Of a stretch of 64,000 bases of DNA, positions 34,740 through 45,706 are shown in pieces. The stretch comes from Xylaria sp. FL1777 (taxonomy: Eukaryota > Ascomycota > Sordariomycetes > Xylariales > Xylariaceae). Location: positions 124,001 to 188,000 of the forward strand of contig MU400534.1 of assembly GCA_022578965.1 (NCBI GenBank). The letters run 5' to 3'. The notes under the pieces were generated by a model, which was not told the DNA's origin, did not search any database, and saw only the letters and a program-made list of their open reading frames with translations. A program made the translations under genes and the position numbers. The stretch's first letter is position 1; every line of letters begins with the position of its first letter.

Positions 34740-37700
34740 CGTATCAATGTTGAATTGAAGCTGCCGCGCGCTTCAATTGGTGCCAAGCACTGGTGGCCGG
34801 TCCCCCGAGCGTCGGAAGCGTCTTCTAAAGGCACGGACGGGGTTTCCCTAGTGTATTACCCGTGTAAATGGCGGTTGGAGAAGGTAGATGGAACTCGGGC
34901 CAGCGTGGAACGCCGAGGACAGGTGTGTTGCTTTGATATCGGAAACTCGAGACTCCAAATCCCACATTTCTTTGTTGTTATGTTGGTGGTGGTGGTTGTT
35001 GTTATTAAGGAGAGCTGCTAGAGAAATAAGTGTCTTGGTTAGACCGTGAAGGACACCGACGCCGGCGTAGTGGCGTACAAAGAGAAATGAGTCAAGTGAT
35101 ATAGCACCACGGCAGATAGGGACGTCAATCGGAGCTTCTGTGGACACGAATGGGAAGCTTAAACTAGTGTAGCCCGATACCTACTTACTTTAAGGTATGA
35201 GAAAGAAGCTCCAAGGTTGGTTGGAAACGAGGGGGAGCAAGATAGATTCGGCGTATGGGACAGTCTGCAAACCTACCGGACCGGGAGTCTAGTCTAGCAC
35301 GGTAGTCTTACGCTAGAGGGCAGAGAAAAGGTTAAGGGGATAATTGAGCCTCCTCGCGACAGAGCTTGTCGAGTCAGCGTGAGATAACGCAGCATGGCTG
35401 GCACCACTTGAACTTTGAAGGGTGGAGTTCAGATAGATCGGCACGGCATTGGCATCGTTGCACCATGCCATGAAGAAGTGTTTTGTCGTGGTTGCTCGCC
35501 GGCGGTGCTGGAATGCGGCTGCAATGTCGCTGCACCTTGTCGCTGCACCTGCAGAGCGCCCACAGCAGGCAGACCTCTCCTTGGACGACGATGTCGGATG
35601 TATGCTACACCAATACGCCAAGGGGCTGAGAGGAGCGAGACGGACCTGGTTGCTGTAGAGCGACGTGACGACGTGGAGGGGCACGGAAGCTTAAGTAGAT
35701 AGTGTAGGCAGTGTAGGTATTGTATTGGCTGGTCACAGTGGTGTGCGAGGGTGTGTGTGTGTGTGTATAGATATGTGCCTGGGACTTATACTAGGTGCAT
35801 GGGGTTGCGGATCATGGTGACAGACCGGTTGCGCTAAAGCCGGTCTAATAAATATGGTGTAAGTCGGGGAGGGCGGCAGGTTGACCTTTTAATAAATAAA
35901 TAAACATCGTCGTCATTGTCATCGTCGTCATCGACGTCGACATCACATAGTCCAAGGCCCTAGACTACCTAAGCTAGCATATTTACCCCTGGGTACCATA
36001 GCAGAAAGACATGATGCAAGCCATCTGCGTCTTCCCTGAGCACACCTGAAAGGGTATCCCGCAGGCACCGCGTAAGGGGTGAAAGCCAGCAGCTCACGGC
36101 ATTGGCCATGGGGCGTGTGGTCTAGTTCGTTTTCGGCGTATCTTGCAGCGGCGCATCTCAAGTCGCGGATATAATCTGTAGGCATATAGAGGGTCGGGCA
36201 AGACGGTGGAGCGGTCGTCTCGGTGCTATACATGGAGACAGGTTATTCCACGTTTCCGGCGTGGGGGTTTCCTGAGCGAGCTGCGCATTCTCGGGTGTTG
36301 GTTTGTTTGTCTGGAGACGCCATCATTCTGCTGCTCTATCTACTAACCTAGGTAGTCAGTCTATTGCAGCATGGTGTAGCGGCTCGTTGCATGATAATAT
36401 GATAACCATCTGCGCCTAGTGAAGCCAAAGTCGGGATTTTGAGAGGCAGTAGCCTACCTGGGGTTAGCATAAGCAGTAGTGCAGACTGCTAAGGTATTTA
36501 ACATACCTACTGTTCGGGCCTCGGTTTTTACAGCTAAGCAAGCCCCTCCCTACCTCCCTACCTACAGTAAGTAACATGTACAACATTCCTGACCTAGGTT
36601 AGTCTAGGCAGTTACACTGTTGCTTCCCGGGTGTTGTAGCCAGGCCGGTAAGTCCCCTATCACATCACCTGCCCCGCCAATTCCTCGCCGCTCCTCTTGA
36701 GCCACCCCCGTTTTGGGGTACACCGGTCCGCATCTAAGTCACCTTAGATACATATTCAGCTAGTATACATAATAGTTACCGGTGTACTGCGTAAGCATTT
36801 ATGTTCACGCCAGACATCTGGAAGAAACCCATTGGAACTGTCGTCAGTGTTGGTGTACCTATATGCATGTGATGGCATCCAGGCTTCTTGCTACCTGGGT
36901 ACACATTTGTTGTCGCAATACACAATAACAATCGATATATCTAGGATATGTTCTGCCATCCTCTCCAGTGGCGCCTAGTATATTATAAATCACAATGCGC
37001 AAGACAAGATGAGATGTCGCAACCGAGTCCATGTAACCACCTTGCCAGCACCGTGGTAGGAATTTGGGGGTTTCGCACGCCAGTTCACGATACTCCACTT
37101 GGCGGTGCTTGGTGAAGGACCCCCCGGCGCCTACTCGGCCGGTACGCACATACGGCACGCTTCGCTGCAATGCCACCAACTCTGGCCCGTTTCGCTCGTT
37201 TATGGCCTGATATATGACTGCTGTGAGGATCCCCGCTGCAAGGGCTGGGGTTCAGGCGCGGGATGGATTGCCTACAATATCATCATCGTCCCCATTATTG
37301 CTGGCATCGTGAAGGCTAGAAAACAGCCAAGGTAACCTAAGATGTCGTCACAATCACGGCTTATTACGGTCTTGGCAGATCGCTGTCCAGGATTTTAGTA
37401 GGATTTGTAGTTCCCTCGTCAAACTAGATACGCAGTATGTAGTTGATGATGTAGCAAAAGGAGCACTTCTGGTGTCATCCGTGATGTCTTGCTTTCCCAT
37501 TGTCGGCTAGCTGAAAACATGCGGTTCCATACCCAAGAAGGTAGAAGTACCAGTCGCTTGGATCGGTCATCTGGACCAATGATCTTGATATATGCAGGTT
37601 CATGCATGGGGTCAAATGATCAGTTATGTGTACGTATCATTTTGCGGGGGCGCTTGAATGGCTCCAAAAGACCAGTCTTTGATAGGAATTTTATGCTGTT

Positions 37701-37817
37701 TTGACGAGTCACCTAGCTCTAATCCAAGCCAAGACTAGTAACGTCAGGTGAGGCTTCCATTATTGGCCGCTGACGGCATCTCGTCCTGTCAGGAAATTGG
37801 TTTTTTTTCTAGCGGTG
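34740..37817. other. Large gene-free spacer
   Basis: About 3 kb with no supported gene. It holds a (GT)n run at about 35748-35766, a TCRTCG-type run at about 35905-35945 and numerous TACCTA/CCTACAGTA words around 36340-36615. The stretch at 37099-37335 encodes a possible membrane segment in one frame but lacks family support. Confidence 0.5.
35748..35766. repeat. (GT)n microsatellite
   Basis: A run of about eight or nine GT units in intergenic DNA. Confidence 0.8.
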
Positions 37818-39620
37818 TCAGGGCTTAGGCTTTTTGACTCCAACAACGACTAGGTTCCTCGGGCTCTGGCGATAGTCGAATACTGTTTCAACCCAGGCGT
37901 CCTGTACCAAGTCGGAGTGTTGTCGTAGAAAAAGCCACCTGTCTGTGACGATAAGAGACTCGACAACCATGGCGCTGAACGCCATCAACGTCCAGACAGC
38001 GCTGAGCTCCCTCTTGCGGTGTCCGTACCGGCGTTCATATGTCGCGATCTCCTCGTCGGTGATGTCACTCATCCTTTCCTTTATTATGTCGCGTTGCCCA
38101 CAGTAATCAGGAGAGGTAGTCAGCTTAGTGACTGCACCCCGAACGTAAGCGTGCAGCGACTTATAGCAGGATTTGCTGAGTGAACCGAGAATGACAGGAT
38201 TGGTGCTCACGTTGAACGGGCTCTGGGCAGAGTCGCCTGTTCTGTCCTCGACCCGTGTGCCATTGTGATAGACCTTGGAGATGACACCCCTATCGAGAAA
38301 AATCTTCTGCAAGACAGCACGAAAGAAATGTCGAGTGAAGAAGCCATCGCTCTCAGCTTCTGTCCAGTTGTATGGAGCCTGGCACGCCATCATCCGAGCA
38401 GTAATATTCAGACGAATGCCATCATTTCGATATGTACAGAGGCGGTCACTCAGAGGAAAGCCATGAGGATCCTGTCTAGCTGACTCCCTAATCACACGAC
38501 CATTGAGAGCTTGAAGACTGGGCCGCATATAGGGGTGCTTGTAGGTCGGCGGCCCTAATTTCTCAGTCAATAAGTTATAACAACATCCCACAATTGCGAT
38601 GGCCTGGACAGCTGGGTTGAGAATCAGTGAGCGGATACCGTGGTGCGATAGATTGCCACATGAGTGAATCGAGATTGCCATCAGTCTAAGATCTGTCTGT
38701 GTTGTAATTGGCTCCAGGTGTGTGTTTTCTAATTGATCAATGACATCTGTGAGGTCGCCAGATTCCAACCGCCCTTCTATGTAGCGTATAAATCCTTTGC
38801 CTTCCTCGGGGGTATAGATAGATTCGAATTCTCTCCGAGGTCTAAAATCAGCCGCGTAACCTTCGGACGATTTTATGGCTTTAGCGGCTCTCTTCACAGC
38901 CTTCTCATCCCGTTGATCCTCAGGAGTGTTACTATCGACCTGTTGCATCCAGAGCTTCTTGTTTCTCAATATCTTAGGTTTCTCTGCGACGCCTGCTATC
39001 ACGTCGAGTTCTTTAGCACCAACTATGTTGTGTTCTCTCCCCTCCACAGCGACAATGTGCTTGTTATAAGGAGCACTTGCGAGAGCTCTGCCTAGATAAT
39101 TTTGACCACTGCCAAAGTCGACAAAGTGTGTGATGCCGTTGTCAAACTCGACCTCTATGTCACTGGCCAGCTGATCCACATATTTTGCGAAATTTCTCAC
39201 TTCGTGTATCTTTTTGGGCTTCATTCCAACCGACATCTGCCATGTCAACTTTGGGAGCTTGTCTTCTTTTGAAGAGTACTCTCGGGCCAAAGAGAATCTC
39301 CTAATGTCCTTGATGTAGCTTGACAGGCTCTCGGGGAGTTGAGGATCCGGAAGCGAGTCAAGGTCTTCCCTCATGAGGATATCTAACAACCTCATGGGAT
39401 CGCACTGTAGAAGCCATGGCTGCCATTCATCGGGCACGACGGTACTGAAGAGCCCAGGCTCACTAGTGAAGAAGTCTAGGACGTGCACGCCACCGCACAA
39501 GATCTGAAATGTGTCCGAAGTAGTCACAAATTGCAAAAGATTGGCGACGTAGTCTTCCGGGGTGGCCCAGCAGTCAGCGTAGGGCAAAGGTTTGGAGGGT
39601 ATCATGTTTTGCCTCTTCAT
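37818..39620 (-). CDS. METTL25/RRNAD1-like methyltransferase-domain protein
   Basis: An uninterrupted frame of 600 residues. The central domain carries a SAM-binding motif I-like sequence THFVDFGSGQNYLGRALAS, followed by HIVAVEGREHNIVGAKELD, where the acidic residue after the second strand would contact the ribose of SAM. Farther on are SIHSCGNLSHHGIRSLILNP and AIVGCCYNLLTEK, blocks I associate with the METTL25/RRNAD1 family. A helical N-terminal region precedes it. Animal METTL25 proteins are poorly understood; some data link the family to ribosomal or translation-factor methylation, but the substrate here is unknown. The region between the two motifs contains a Lys/Glu-rich insert (about 215-290). 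The MKRQNMIPSKPLPY start is the first ATG; the second Met at residue 6 is possible. It is divergent from TLG1 across about 410 bp. Confidence 0.83.
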   Translation of the reverse strand: MKRQNMIPSKPLPYADCWATPEDYVANLLQFVTTSDTFQILCGGVHVLDFFTSEPGLFSTVVPDEWQPWLLQCDPMRLLDILMREDLDSLPDPQLPESLSSYIKDIRRFSLAREYSSKEDKLPKLTWQMSVGMKPKKIHEVRNFAKYVDQLASDIEVEFDNGITHFVDFGSGQNYLGRALASAPYNKHIVAVEGREHNIVGAKELDVIAGVAEKPKILRNKKLWMQQVDSNTPEDQRDEKAVKRAAKAIKSSEGYAADFRPRREFESIYTPEEGKGFIRYIEGRLESGDLTDVIDQLENTHLEPITTQTDLRLMAISIHSCGNLSHHGIRSLILNPAVQAIAIVGCCYNLLTEKLGPPTYKHPYMRPSLQALNGRVIRESARQDPHGFPLSDRLCTYRNDGIRLNITARMMACQAPYNWTEAESDGFFTRHFFRAVLQKIFLDRGVISKVYHNGTRVEDRTGDSAQSPFNVSTNPVILGSLSKSCYKSLHAYVRGAVTKLTTSPDYCGQRDIIKERMSDITDEEIATYERRYGHRKRELSAVWTLMAFSAMVVESLIVTDRWLFLRQHSDLVQDAWVETVFDYRQSPRNLVVVGVKKPKP

Positions 39621-40033
39621 TCAGCATTGCGCACTGCTGGGTATTTATTGCAGACCTTGGAGCAGTCAATCGCGTTTACAACACATGGAGTATATTTATT
39701 TTAGTCGTAGAATTGTTGGCATGAAATTCTTATTCACATTCGCGAGCTAGAGTAAAAGTGTCCGCTGTTGACAGCTGGCAGACCTAGACAGACAGGTCCC
39801 ACGTCATCGCAGACCTCAAAGACAGGTACCTAGGTATCTAACCTCCTTGTAGGGGACTGCCTTTGTAGTGCAGCCTCGTAGAGTCTCCAGTCCTTAATAT
39901 ACCTAGCTAGTATACGTATTGTCAACACATCTATCCAACGAATCCTCATCCCAGCTACAGCGCTTCTCGAGAAATGCATGCGAGAGCACAGATGTAGTCA
40001 TTAGATGATCGCGTAAAGCTTCAAGCCGGCAGG
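39621..40033. promoter_or_regulatory. Divergent promoter region, METTL25-like / TLG1
   Basis: About 410 bp between divergent start codons. It contains GGTACCTAGGTATCTAACCTC near 39824, one of the recurring palindromic intergenic motifs. Confidence 0.5.
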
Positions 40034-40884
40034 ATGATGTCCTCAATCAACGACGAGGATCCCTTCCTCCAGGTCCAACAGTACGCACCACCACCACCCC
40101 ATTCCTCTTATAGCATGCATGCCAACCGCCCCAAACACGCAGAGATGTCCTCGCGCAGATGCAGAACGCCCGACCGCTCTTCGCCTCGTATCTTCGCATC
40201 CGCAGTCTGAGCAGCACGCCCGCACAGTCTCCCGAAGTCGCGTCGGCGCGCTCGGACCTCGAATCCGCGCTCGCCACGCTCGCCGAAGACCTCGCGGACC
40301 TCGTCGAATCCGTGCGCGCCGTCGAGTCGAACCCCTCGCACTATGGACTGTCCGCGCACGAGGTCTCGCGGCGGAAGAAGCTGGTCGACGAGGTGGGCGG
40401 CGAGATCGAGGACATGCGCGAGGAGCTGGGCCGTCAGACCGCCACGCTGGCCTCTTCTTCCGGTCCCTCGGGCTCGAAAGCAGCGGCCGCGGCTAGGGCG
40501 GCGGCCAATGAAGACCTGCCACCTCCCAGCGCCTTCGCCATCGATGAGGCTGGTTCGGCGCAGGGCGACGACGACTATGCCGAGTTCGAGCATCGCCAGC
40601 AGTTGCAGATGATGCGGGAGCAGGACGAGCAGCTGGACGGGGTCTTCGTCACCGTCGGTAACCTGCGGCGACAGGCGGATGACATGGGGCGCGAGCTTGA
40701 GGAGCAGCACGAGATGTTGGAGCATGTGGATACCCTTGCAGACCGCGTTGGTGGAAGGCTGCAGACGGGTATGCAAAAACTGGGATACGTGATACGGCGG
40801 AACGAAGATCGGTATAGCAGCTGGTGCATCGCACTCCTTATCGCAGTCTTAACTATCTTATTAGTGTTGTTGCTGGTGTTATAG
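40034..40884 (+). CDS. TLG1: Qc-SNARE Tlg1 (syntaxin-6 family)
   Basis: Exons 40034-40080 and 40143-40884, joined as FLQVQ/QDVLAQMQNARPLF, giving about 262 residues. The N-terminal part is a Habc-like helical bundle (FASYLRIRSLSS, LATLAEDLADLVESVRAVE, LSAHEVSRRKKLVDEVGGE). The SNARE motif near the C-terminus runs through REQDEQLDGVFVTVGNLRRQ and ADDMGRELEEQHEMLEHVDT, with a Gln at the expected zero layer. It ends in a membrane anchor (WCIALLIAVLTILLVLLLVL), giving the tail-anchored layout of SNAREs. Tlg1 works in fusion of endosome-derived vesicles with the trans-Golgi network together with Tlg2 and Vti1. Two tandem ATGs (40034, 40037) are equivalent starts. The coding sequence is GC-rich compared with its flanks. 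Confidence 0.9.
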
Positions 40885-41179
40885 ATACTACAGAGTCACT
40901 TTTTTCCGCCTTGAGCGAGCAACGGCGCAATGGGGTAATTGGTTTTATTTGTACAAAATATAGAACAGACAATGCTCTGACATTCTGGTCCTGCCAGCGT
41001 ATCGTCTTTCAGACTGCGATGTTGATGTATACCTTTCTTGTCAACCAGAGCTTTAGACGCCGGATATATGCTATTTAAAACCTCAACGCCAGTTTGATAT
41101 AATGTGGTTCCCCAGACCATTATTGATATCATGTTCCAAAGTGGATGTTTTCCATGTCGTGATCGCTACAACTAAATCT

Positions 41180-42901
41180 TTACAATTCCAATCCGATATC
41201 CCGCTTCAGAATCTGTGCTAGGACTTGCAAGCCAGATGTACCTGGTGTCTTGGCTTGTGCTTTATTGGGGAAATCAACCAGCGCCAAGCGGAGGGCAGCA
41301 ATGGCGGCACTCCCGTAGAAGTAGATAAAGCGCTCCTCGTATATCTCGATCATGCCGCGGAGGACCACGCACTGCGTATTAGAGATTTCGGCGGGTGGTG
41401 TGTTGACGATTCTGGCCAAGCTTGTCCAGTACTTGGAGGGCGGCCAGGGGTTTGTGTTTGGAGATTTAGAGAAATCTCGCAGAGAGATTGCCGCGTATCC
41501 CACAGCAAGACCTTTCATCCTATCTATATGCTGCTGTTCTGGTGCCCATCCAGCCCCATCTCTTCTCCATCCAAGTCTCGCACGACCTTGCTCCGTATTT
41601 TCACTGCCGTGGTAACCAAAGAGAACAGGGCAGGCCACTCGATATTTAGCCATCAGAATATCTATGAGAGTTTTGCCCCGCCAATGATAAAGCTTGTTGG
41701 AGAATACCTGGGCGGCGATCACGCCGAGAGGGTCGGCTGCCTTTGGTTGAGCGCCGCACTCGTTGATGAACTGGTTGATAATGGTTTTAGCGAAGATGTT
41801 GAGAAGATAAAGGAAGAGCGAGGGTAGCTGTGCTTCGTTGTGCAAAGCTCCATCCATCGGTCCCCGTTGATCCGTGACATATTGCGAGGGGTCCACCAGG
41901 GTACTCGGAACACTACCACTAAGCGACTCTTGTAGCAGTGTTTGAATTGTTGCGATCTTAGTAAAGTGGGTTAGCTAGGGAGTGCGTATTTGACCATAGT
42001 TACTGACCTGTTTCTTGTTTGCTCCCTTCTCAGCAACAATTTGGCCTAAACTCTTCCTCAACTCTCGCCTCATGTCTCCCATTCGAGCCTTTAATGGTGG
42101 CAAAGACTTAGCTTGCTCAGCCAAAGAAGCACGTAATTTTTTCAAGTTTTGATGTATCATCACATATTGATCTGCTGGTAGCTTTGGTGGGGGCACGGCT
42201 GAGAAGGCATTCTGTTGTGAAGCAGAAGGCTTGGGAAAGGAACCTGTTACGGCAGGAGTAGCAGATGGTGAGGGTTTAGGTGGTGCGATATATTGTCCTT
42301 GCGTAAGCGGCTGTGTCTGAGGGGGTTGGAGGAACTTAGTCCCATTAACTGGCGGTGTCGGCGCATTTGATGAAGGATTCTGAGAGACAACAGGTGACTC
42401 CTTTCCCTTAAGCAATATTGGACTGAGCTTGTTGACCGAGTTCGTCGCTGTTATCGAGCTCGAAGATCCAGATCCAGAGCCATTTAGCTGAGGCGTGGAG
42501 GTAGAGTTGGACGAAGGGGTTGGGGCGGCAGGAGGCAGCTCTGGAGGCAGCTTTGGCACAGTCTTCAGCTTCAAGGCCCGGAGTCGTTCTTCTTCGGCGC
42601 GCAATCTTTCCTCGTCGCGAATCCGCTCTTCTTCTCTTCGCTGCTGCTGCTTGATGATGTCCTCGCGTTCTTGCAACCGCCGATGCTCCTCTTTCGATTC
42701 GTGGTCCTTAAACACCCGAATCGCAGCGTGGCGGACGCGTTCATGTTCAACCTGAGCAGCGGCGAGGGCGTCTTGGTGGCTCAACTCGGTGTGTCTGTTC
42801 TCAGCAAGGAGGTCGGATATGCGAAAACGCGATGGACTACTCCATTCTCGCGATCGTCGCGTCACCGGGGACGAACCAGTCATGACGCTTGAAGGGGACA
42901 A
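41180..42901 (-). CDS. GLE1: mRNA export factor Gle1
   Basis: Exons 42901-42008 and 41956-41180, joined as EKGANKKQ/IATIQTLLQE, giving about 556 residues. Gle1, with inositol hexakisphosphate, activates the DEAD-box ATPase Dbp5 at the cytoplasmic face of the nuclear pore to release exported mRNA. The first half has a charged coiled coil (EREDIIKQQQRREEERIRDE) and a Pro/Ser/Thr-rich linker. The C-terminal half is the HEAT-like Gle1 domain: FLYLLNIFAKTIINQFINEC, PLGVIAAQVFSN, DILMAKYRVACPVLFG, MKGLAVGYAAISLRDFSK and NPWPPSKYWTSLARIVN. The N-terminus of the family is variable and Met 7 is another possible start. It is convergent with TLG1, with under 300 bp between stop codons. Confidence 0.92.
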
Positions 42902-43605
42902 AGGCTATAAGAATTGCATAGTAGGAGAGAAAAAAGAACGGCCTCGAGAGCAATGAAGACCTGGTGGCACTCCAATCTCCTGCGACAATGAAGGAGAATG
43001 GATGGAACGAAGTACCTAGGTACCGGCAGAATGGAACGAGGCTACAGGATGCAAGGGTTCACTGGTTGGTCCACCTTCATTGCAGTGTAAGCTCTTTTAC
43101 CGCTTGCTGAAGCTATATGTAGAAGTCCCTACCTACTCATCGTGATTGGTTCGAAGTCCACTTCTAAGAGTTACATAAGCCAGCATCATTGATGGCTACT
43201 TATCTAAGAAAATATCCCCCATATATGCATCTATATATCTACATAGGTAGATAATAGGTATTTATACAACTGGAACCATGGAAGCATCAATCTCCCGGGC
43301 AACTGAAATTACTACAAAGGAGGCAGATGCGAGCTACAAGATACCTGGTAGGGAGGCAGTCGCCTTCTCTTTGCTCCCTTTCTTTCACAAAGGGCACATC
43401 GTCTTTATTGGTGGTTAAAGGTTCCTCGGGATCGAAACACTTATATTGGAAGGAAACAAAGGATACCTTGATCTATTTGATCTATATAATTGGGCATTTG
43501 GCTGCATTACGCTGTCTAGTTCTCATGACCAATACCCCAATACCACATCATTATCCATCTCCACTTTTACATAGTCATTATCCCTTAACATAAGTGATCA
43601 TCAAA
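42902..43605. promoter_or_regulatory. Divergent intergenic region, GLE1 / ankyrin-like gene
   Basis: About 700 bp with no gene. GTACCTAGGTACCGG at about 43012-43026 is another copy of the recurring palindrome. It then becomes AT-rich toward the ankyrin-like gene. Confidence 0.5.
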
Positions 43606-45024
43606 ATGGCTGCCAGTCAAACATTGACATATGACAATTTACTCAATACAATCCCTTACCTTAGTGTTGAAGCTTTGCTAAATCTGGCAACAACCAGGCA
43701 AGCTTTGAACGAGTCTTTGACAAACGCAGCCTTCGAAGCAGCCCTCACCGTGCCATTCGACGATGATCTAAAGCCCGTAACTTATGCCATCAAGAACGGC
43801 GATATCCCGCTTCTTTCTCGTACACTTGCTTTCCTTGATTCTCTACATCCTCAGGGATGGAAATGGTCACAGTTTTACGAAAATGGGGTTGGGAGAATCC
43901 TGACACTAGCTGCGGCTCACAATCTAAAGTCATTGCAATATCTAGTCGAGAAATATCCCTTATGGCCAGCATCGGTGCTAGAGGCGGTACCCGTAGAGGT
44001 TATTGAGCACGGCTTCTACTCGACCGAGACTGCCCGCTATGTCCCCTCCTTAGCCGATACTCGAAACAGAGAGTTGGTCCAAAGTGCTGTCCAAGAAAAT
44101 AGTTATGACTGTGCTGCTTTTCTTCTGACACAATATCAGCCAGTTCTGTTTCCTGGTGGTTTCACGTTGAGAGAAAATCCACTATATTATTCCTCCACCA
44201 CGATTCTCGAGTTTATGATCGATCACAATGCTAACCTAGGTGTTAACCCGCTGCACGATGCCGTCCGCTGGGGAAATTCTATCGACCGTCGAGTTTTCGA
44301 TATTCTCGTTCAAAAAGGCTTCAGTGTTGACTCCCCCCTCTATGGCTTTGACAAATTGTCTATTGGATCAATGACAACACCATTGAACATAGCTTGTGAA
44401 CGTTTACAGCCAGCTAATGTTGAGTCTCTCCTTCGTTTAGGTGCGAATCCAAACGGGATTGGCGGTGGTCCTTGTATCAGAAAAATCCCCTTTATGGGCG
44501 GATACCAATACGCTTCACCACATCCTATGCTTGCACTGCTGTTATCGACTCAGTGGGATATACTGCCATTTGATGACCCTCGGGTCATTGGTGAAAGATT
44601 CATATTGGGCTTCGAGTCTTTGCTTCGTCACGGCGCCATAGTGCCCCTTCCTAATCGTGATTTTCTAGATATTCTCTTGATTAAAATATGGAAGGTTGTC
44701 TGTACGCAAATAATAAGACGGATTGGGTTTGTGTTGCCCAACTGTCCTGACGAGCCTAGTGACCGAAATCAAGGGGTTCGATCGCTGTTATGTGCACTGA
44801 GCGATATCAATATAAAACCATGGGGTCAAGTTTTCCAGGCTGTTTCAGCGACAAATCCAATATGGAGCGGAAATGCTAAACAGACCAAGGGTAAGGCGCG
44901 GCTTATTAAATTCCTCTATGACTATCAAGAGGAGTATGGAGACCTTCCCGGACCAGCACAATTGCGAAGGCCGTCACTGTGCGTCGTGCCAGACAGATAC
45001 AGTACCCAGTTGAACAGCTGTTAG
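43606..45024 (+). CDS. Ankyrin-like repeat protein with F-box-like N-terminus
   Basis: A single frame of about 472 residues from the Met in MAASQTLTYDNLL; four extra codons precede it at 43594. The first 40 residues (LLNTIPYLSVEALLNLATT) resemble a degenerate F-box. Later stretches read like ankyrin-type helices and loops: KNGDIPLLSRTLAFLDS, NPLHDAVRWGNSIDRRVFDI, TTPLNIACERLQPANVESLL followed by RLGANPNG. Such proteins are abundant, variable and lineage-specific in filamentous ascomycetes and often act in protein-protein binding. The real role is unknown. There is no intron and no signal peptide. AT-rich codon use differs from the GC-rich TLG1 gene nearby, which fits an accessory gene, although that is only an impression. 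Confidence 0.65.
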   Translation: MAASQTLTYDNLLNTIPYLSVEALLNLATTRQALNESLTNAAFEAALTVPFDDDLKPVTYAIKNGDIPLLSRTLAFLDSLHPQGWKWSQFYENGVGRILTLAAAHNLKSLQYLVEKYPLWPASVLEAVPVEVIEHGFYSTETARYVPSLADTRNRELVQSAVQENSYDCAAFLLTQYQPVLFPGGFTLRENPLYYSSTTILEFMIDHNANLGVNPLHDAVRWGNSIDRRVFDILVQKGFSVDSPLYGFDKLSIGSMTTPLNIACERLQPANVESLLRLGANPNGIGGGPCIRKIPFMGGYQYASPHPMLALLLSTQWDILPFDDPRVIGERFILGFESLLRHGAIVPLPNRDFLDILLIKIWKVVCTQIIRRIGFVLPNCPDEPSDRNQGVRSLLCALSDINIKPWGQVFQAVSATNPIWSGNAKQTKGKARLIKFLYDYQEEYGDLPGPAQLRRPSLCVVPDRYSTQLNSC

Positions 45025-45706
45025 GTTGCTGGAGATTAAAAGAGCACGAAAGTAGATACCATGGAAATGATTCCAGACCTTTCCAACCTATCCAGGTGGC
45101 GTGGTCATACCCCTTGTATTATACCAAGATTTACAAGACCTGTATCTCGCAAATAACATCCTTCATAGACTATTTCATTTCATACAACAAAGAAATAAAT
45201 TGCTGTTCGAATTTGCGTGCTCAATCGTTCTCTAATAGATATATACAGAAACACTTACAACATGGCTTGAAAAAGAGCGGTAAGCCGACTAAGTGTGAGA
45301 GCGAGGGAGAGAACATTACCTTAGATACCTTAGATATTTATGCGTATTACATCATTCATAATTACCCCAATACATGCTTTATTAGGCAGCCATTTTAACC
45401 AGCTGACGAATAGAATCTATTTGTAAATAAGCCCTGTCTCGCCCCCAGTTCTCGCCAGTTAATGCCCACGTTATAACCGCGACATATCTGGTGGATGAAT
45501 ATCCAATGAAGTTTTGTAAACTTAGTACTTTGCGCACACTTGCTTCTTGCAGGCAGACAGCGACGTATGTAGAGTGTGCTCCAGGGTACATGACTGCTCA
45601 TCTCATCCAGCAACACATGCAAGGAAAAGCTTTTCAGGTACAGTGCGCCAAAGGGACACTGTTGGTTGGTGAAAGCTCCCAGGAGCTGGGTGTGTTGATT
45701 ACCAAA
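45025..45706. promoter_or_regulatory. Upstream region of the Zn2Cys6 gene
   Basis: An AT-rich spacer. The reading frame of the transcription factor stays open for 72 codons upstream of its chosen ATG, back to 45491, but that part has no zinc-cluster or other domain and is treated as leader. Confidence 0.5.

Noticed and set aside
37099..37335. A short plus-strand frame with a possible membrane segment
   Set aside because: Only one hydrophobic stretch, no family likeness and no supporting exon; it could be chance.
43135..43170. A tRNA-like GGTTCGAAGTCC box
   Set aside because: The bases around it do not form a T-stem, and no acceptor or anticodon stem could be drawn.
45491..45706. An N-terminal extension of the Zn2Cys6 protein
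   Set aside because: The extension lacks any domain, and the zinc cluster normally sits near the N-terminus, as it does from the ATG at 45707.
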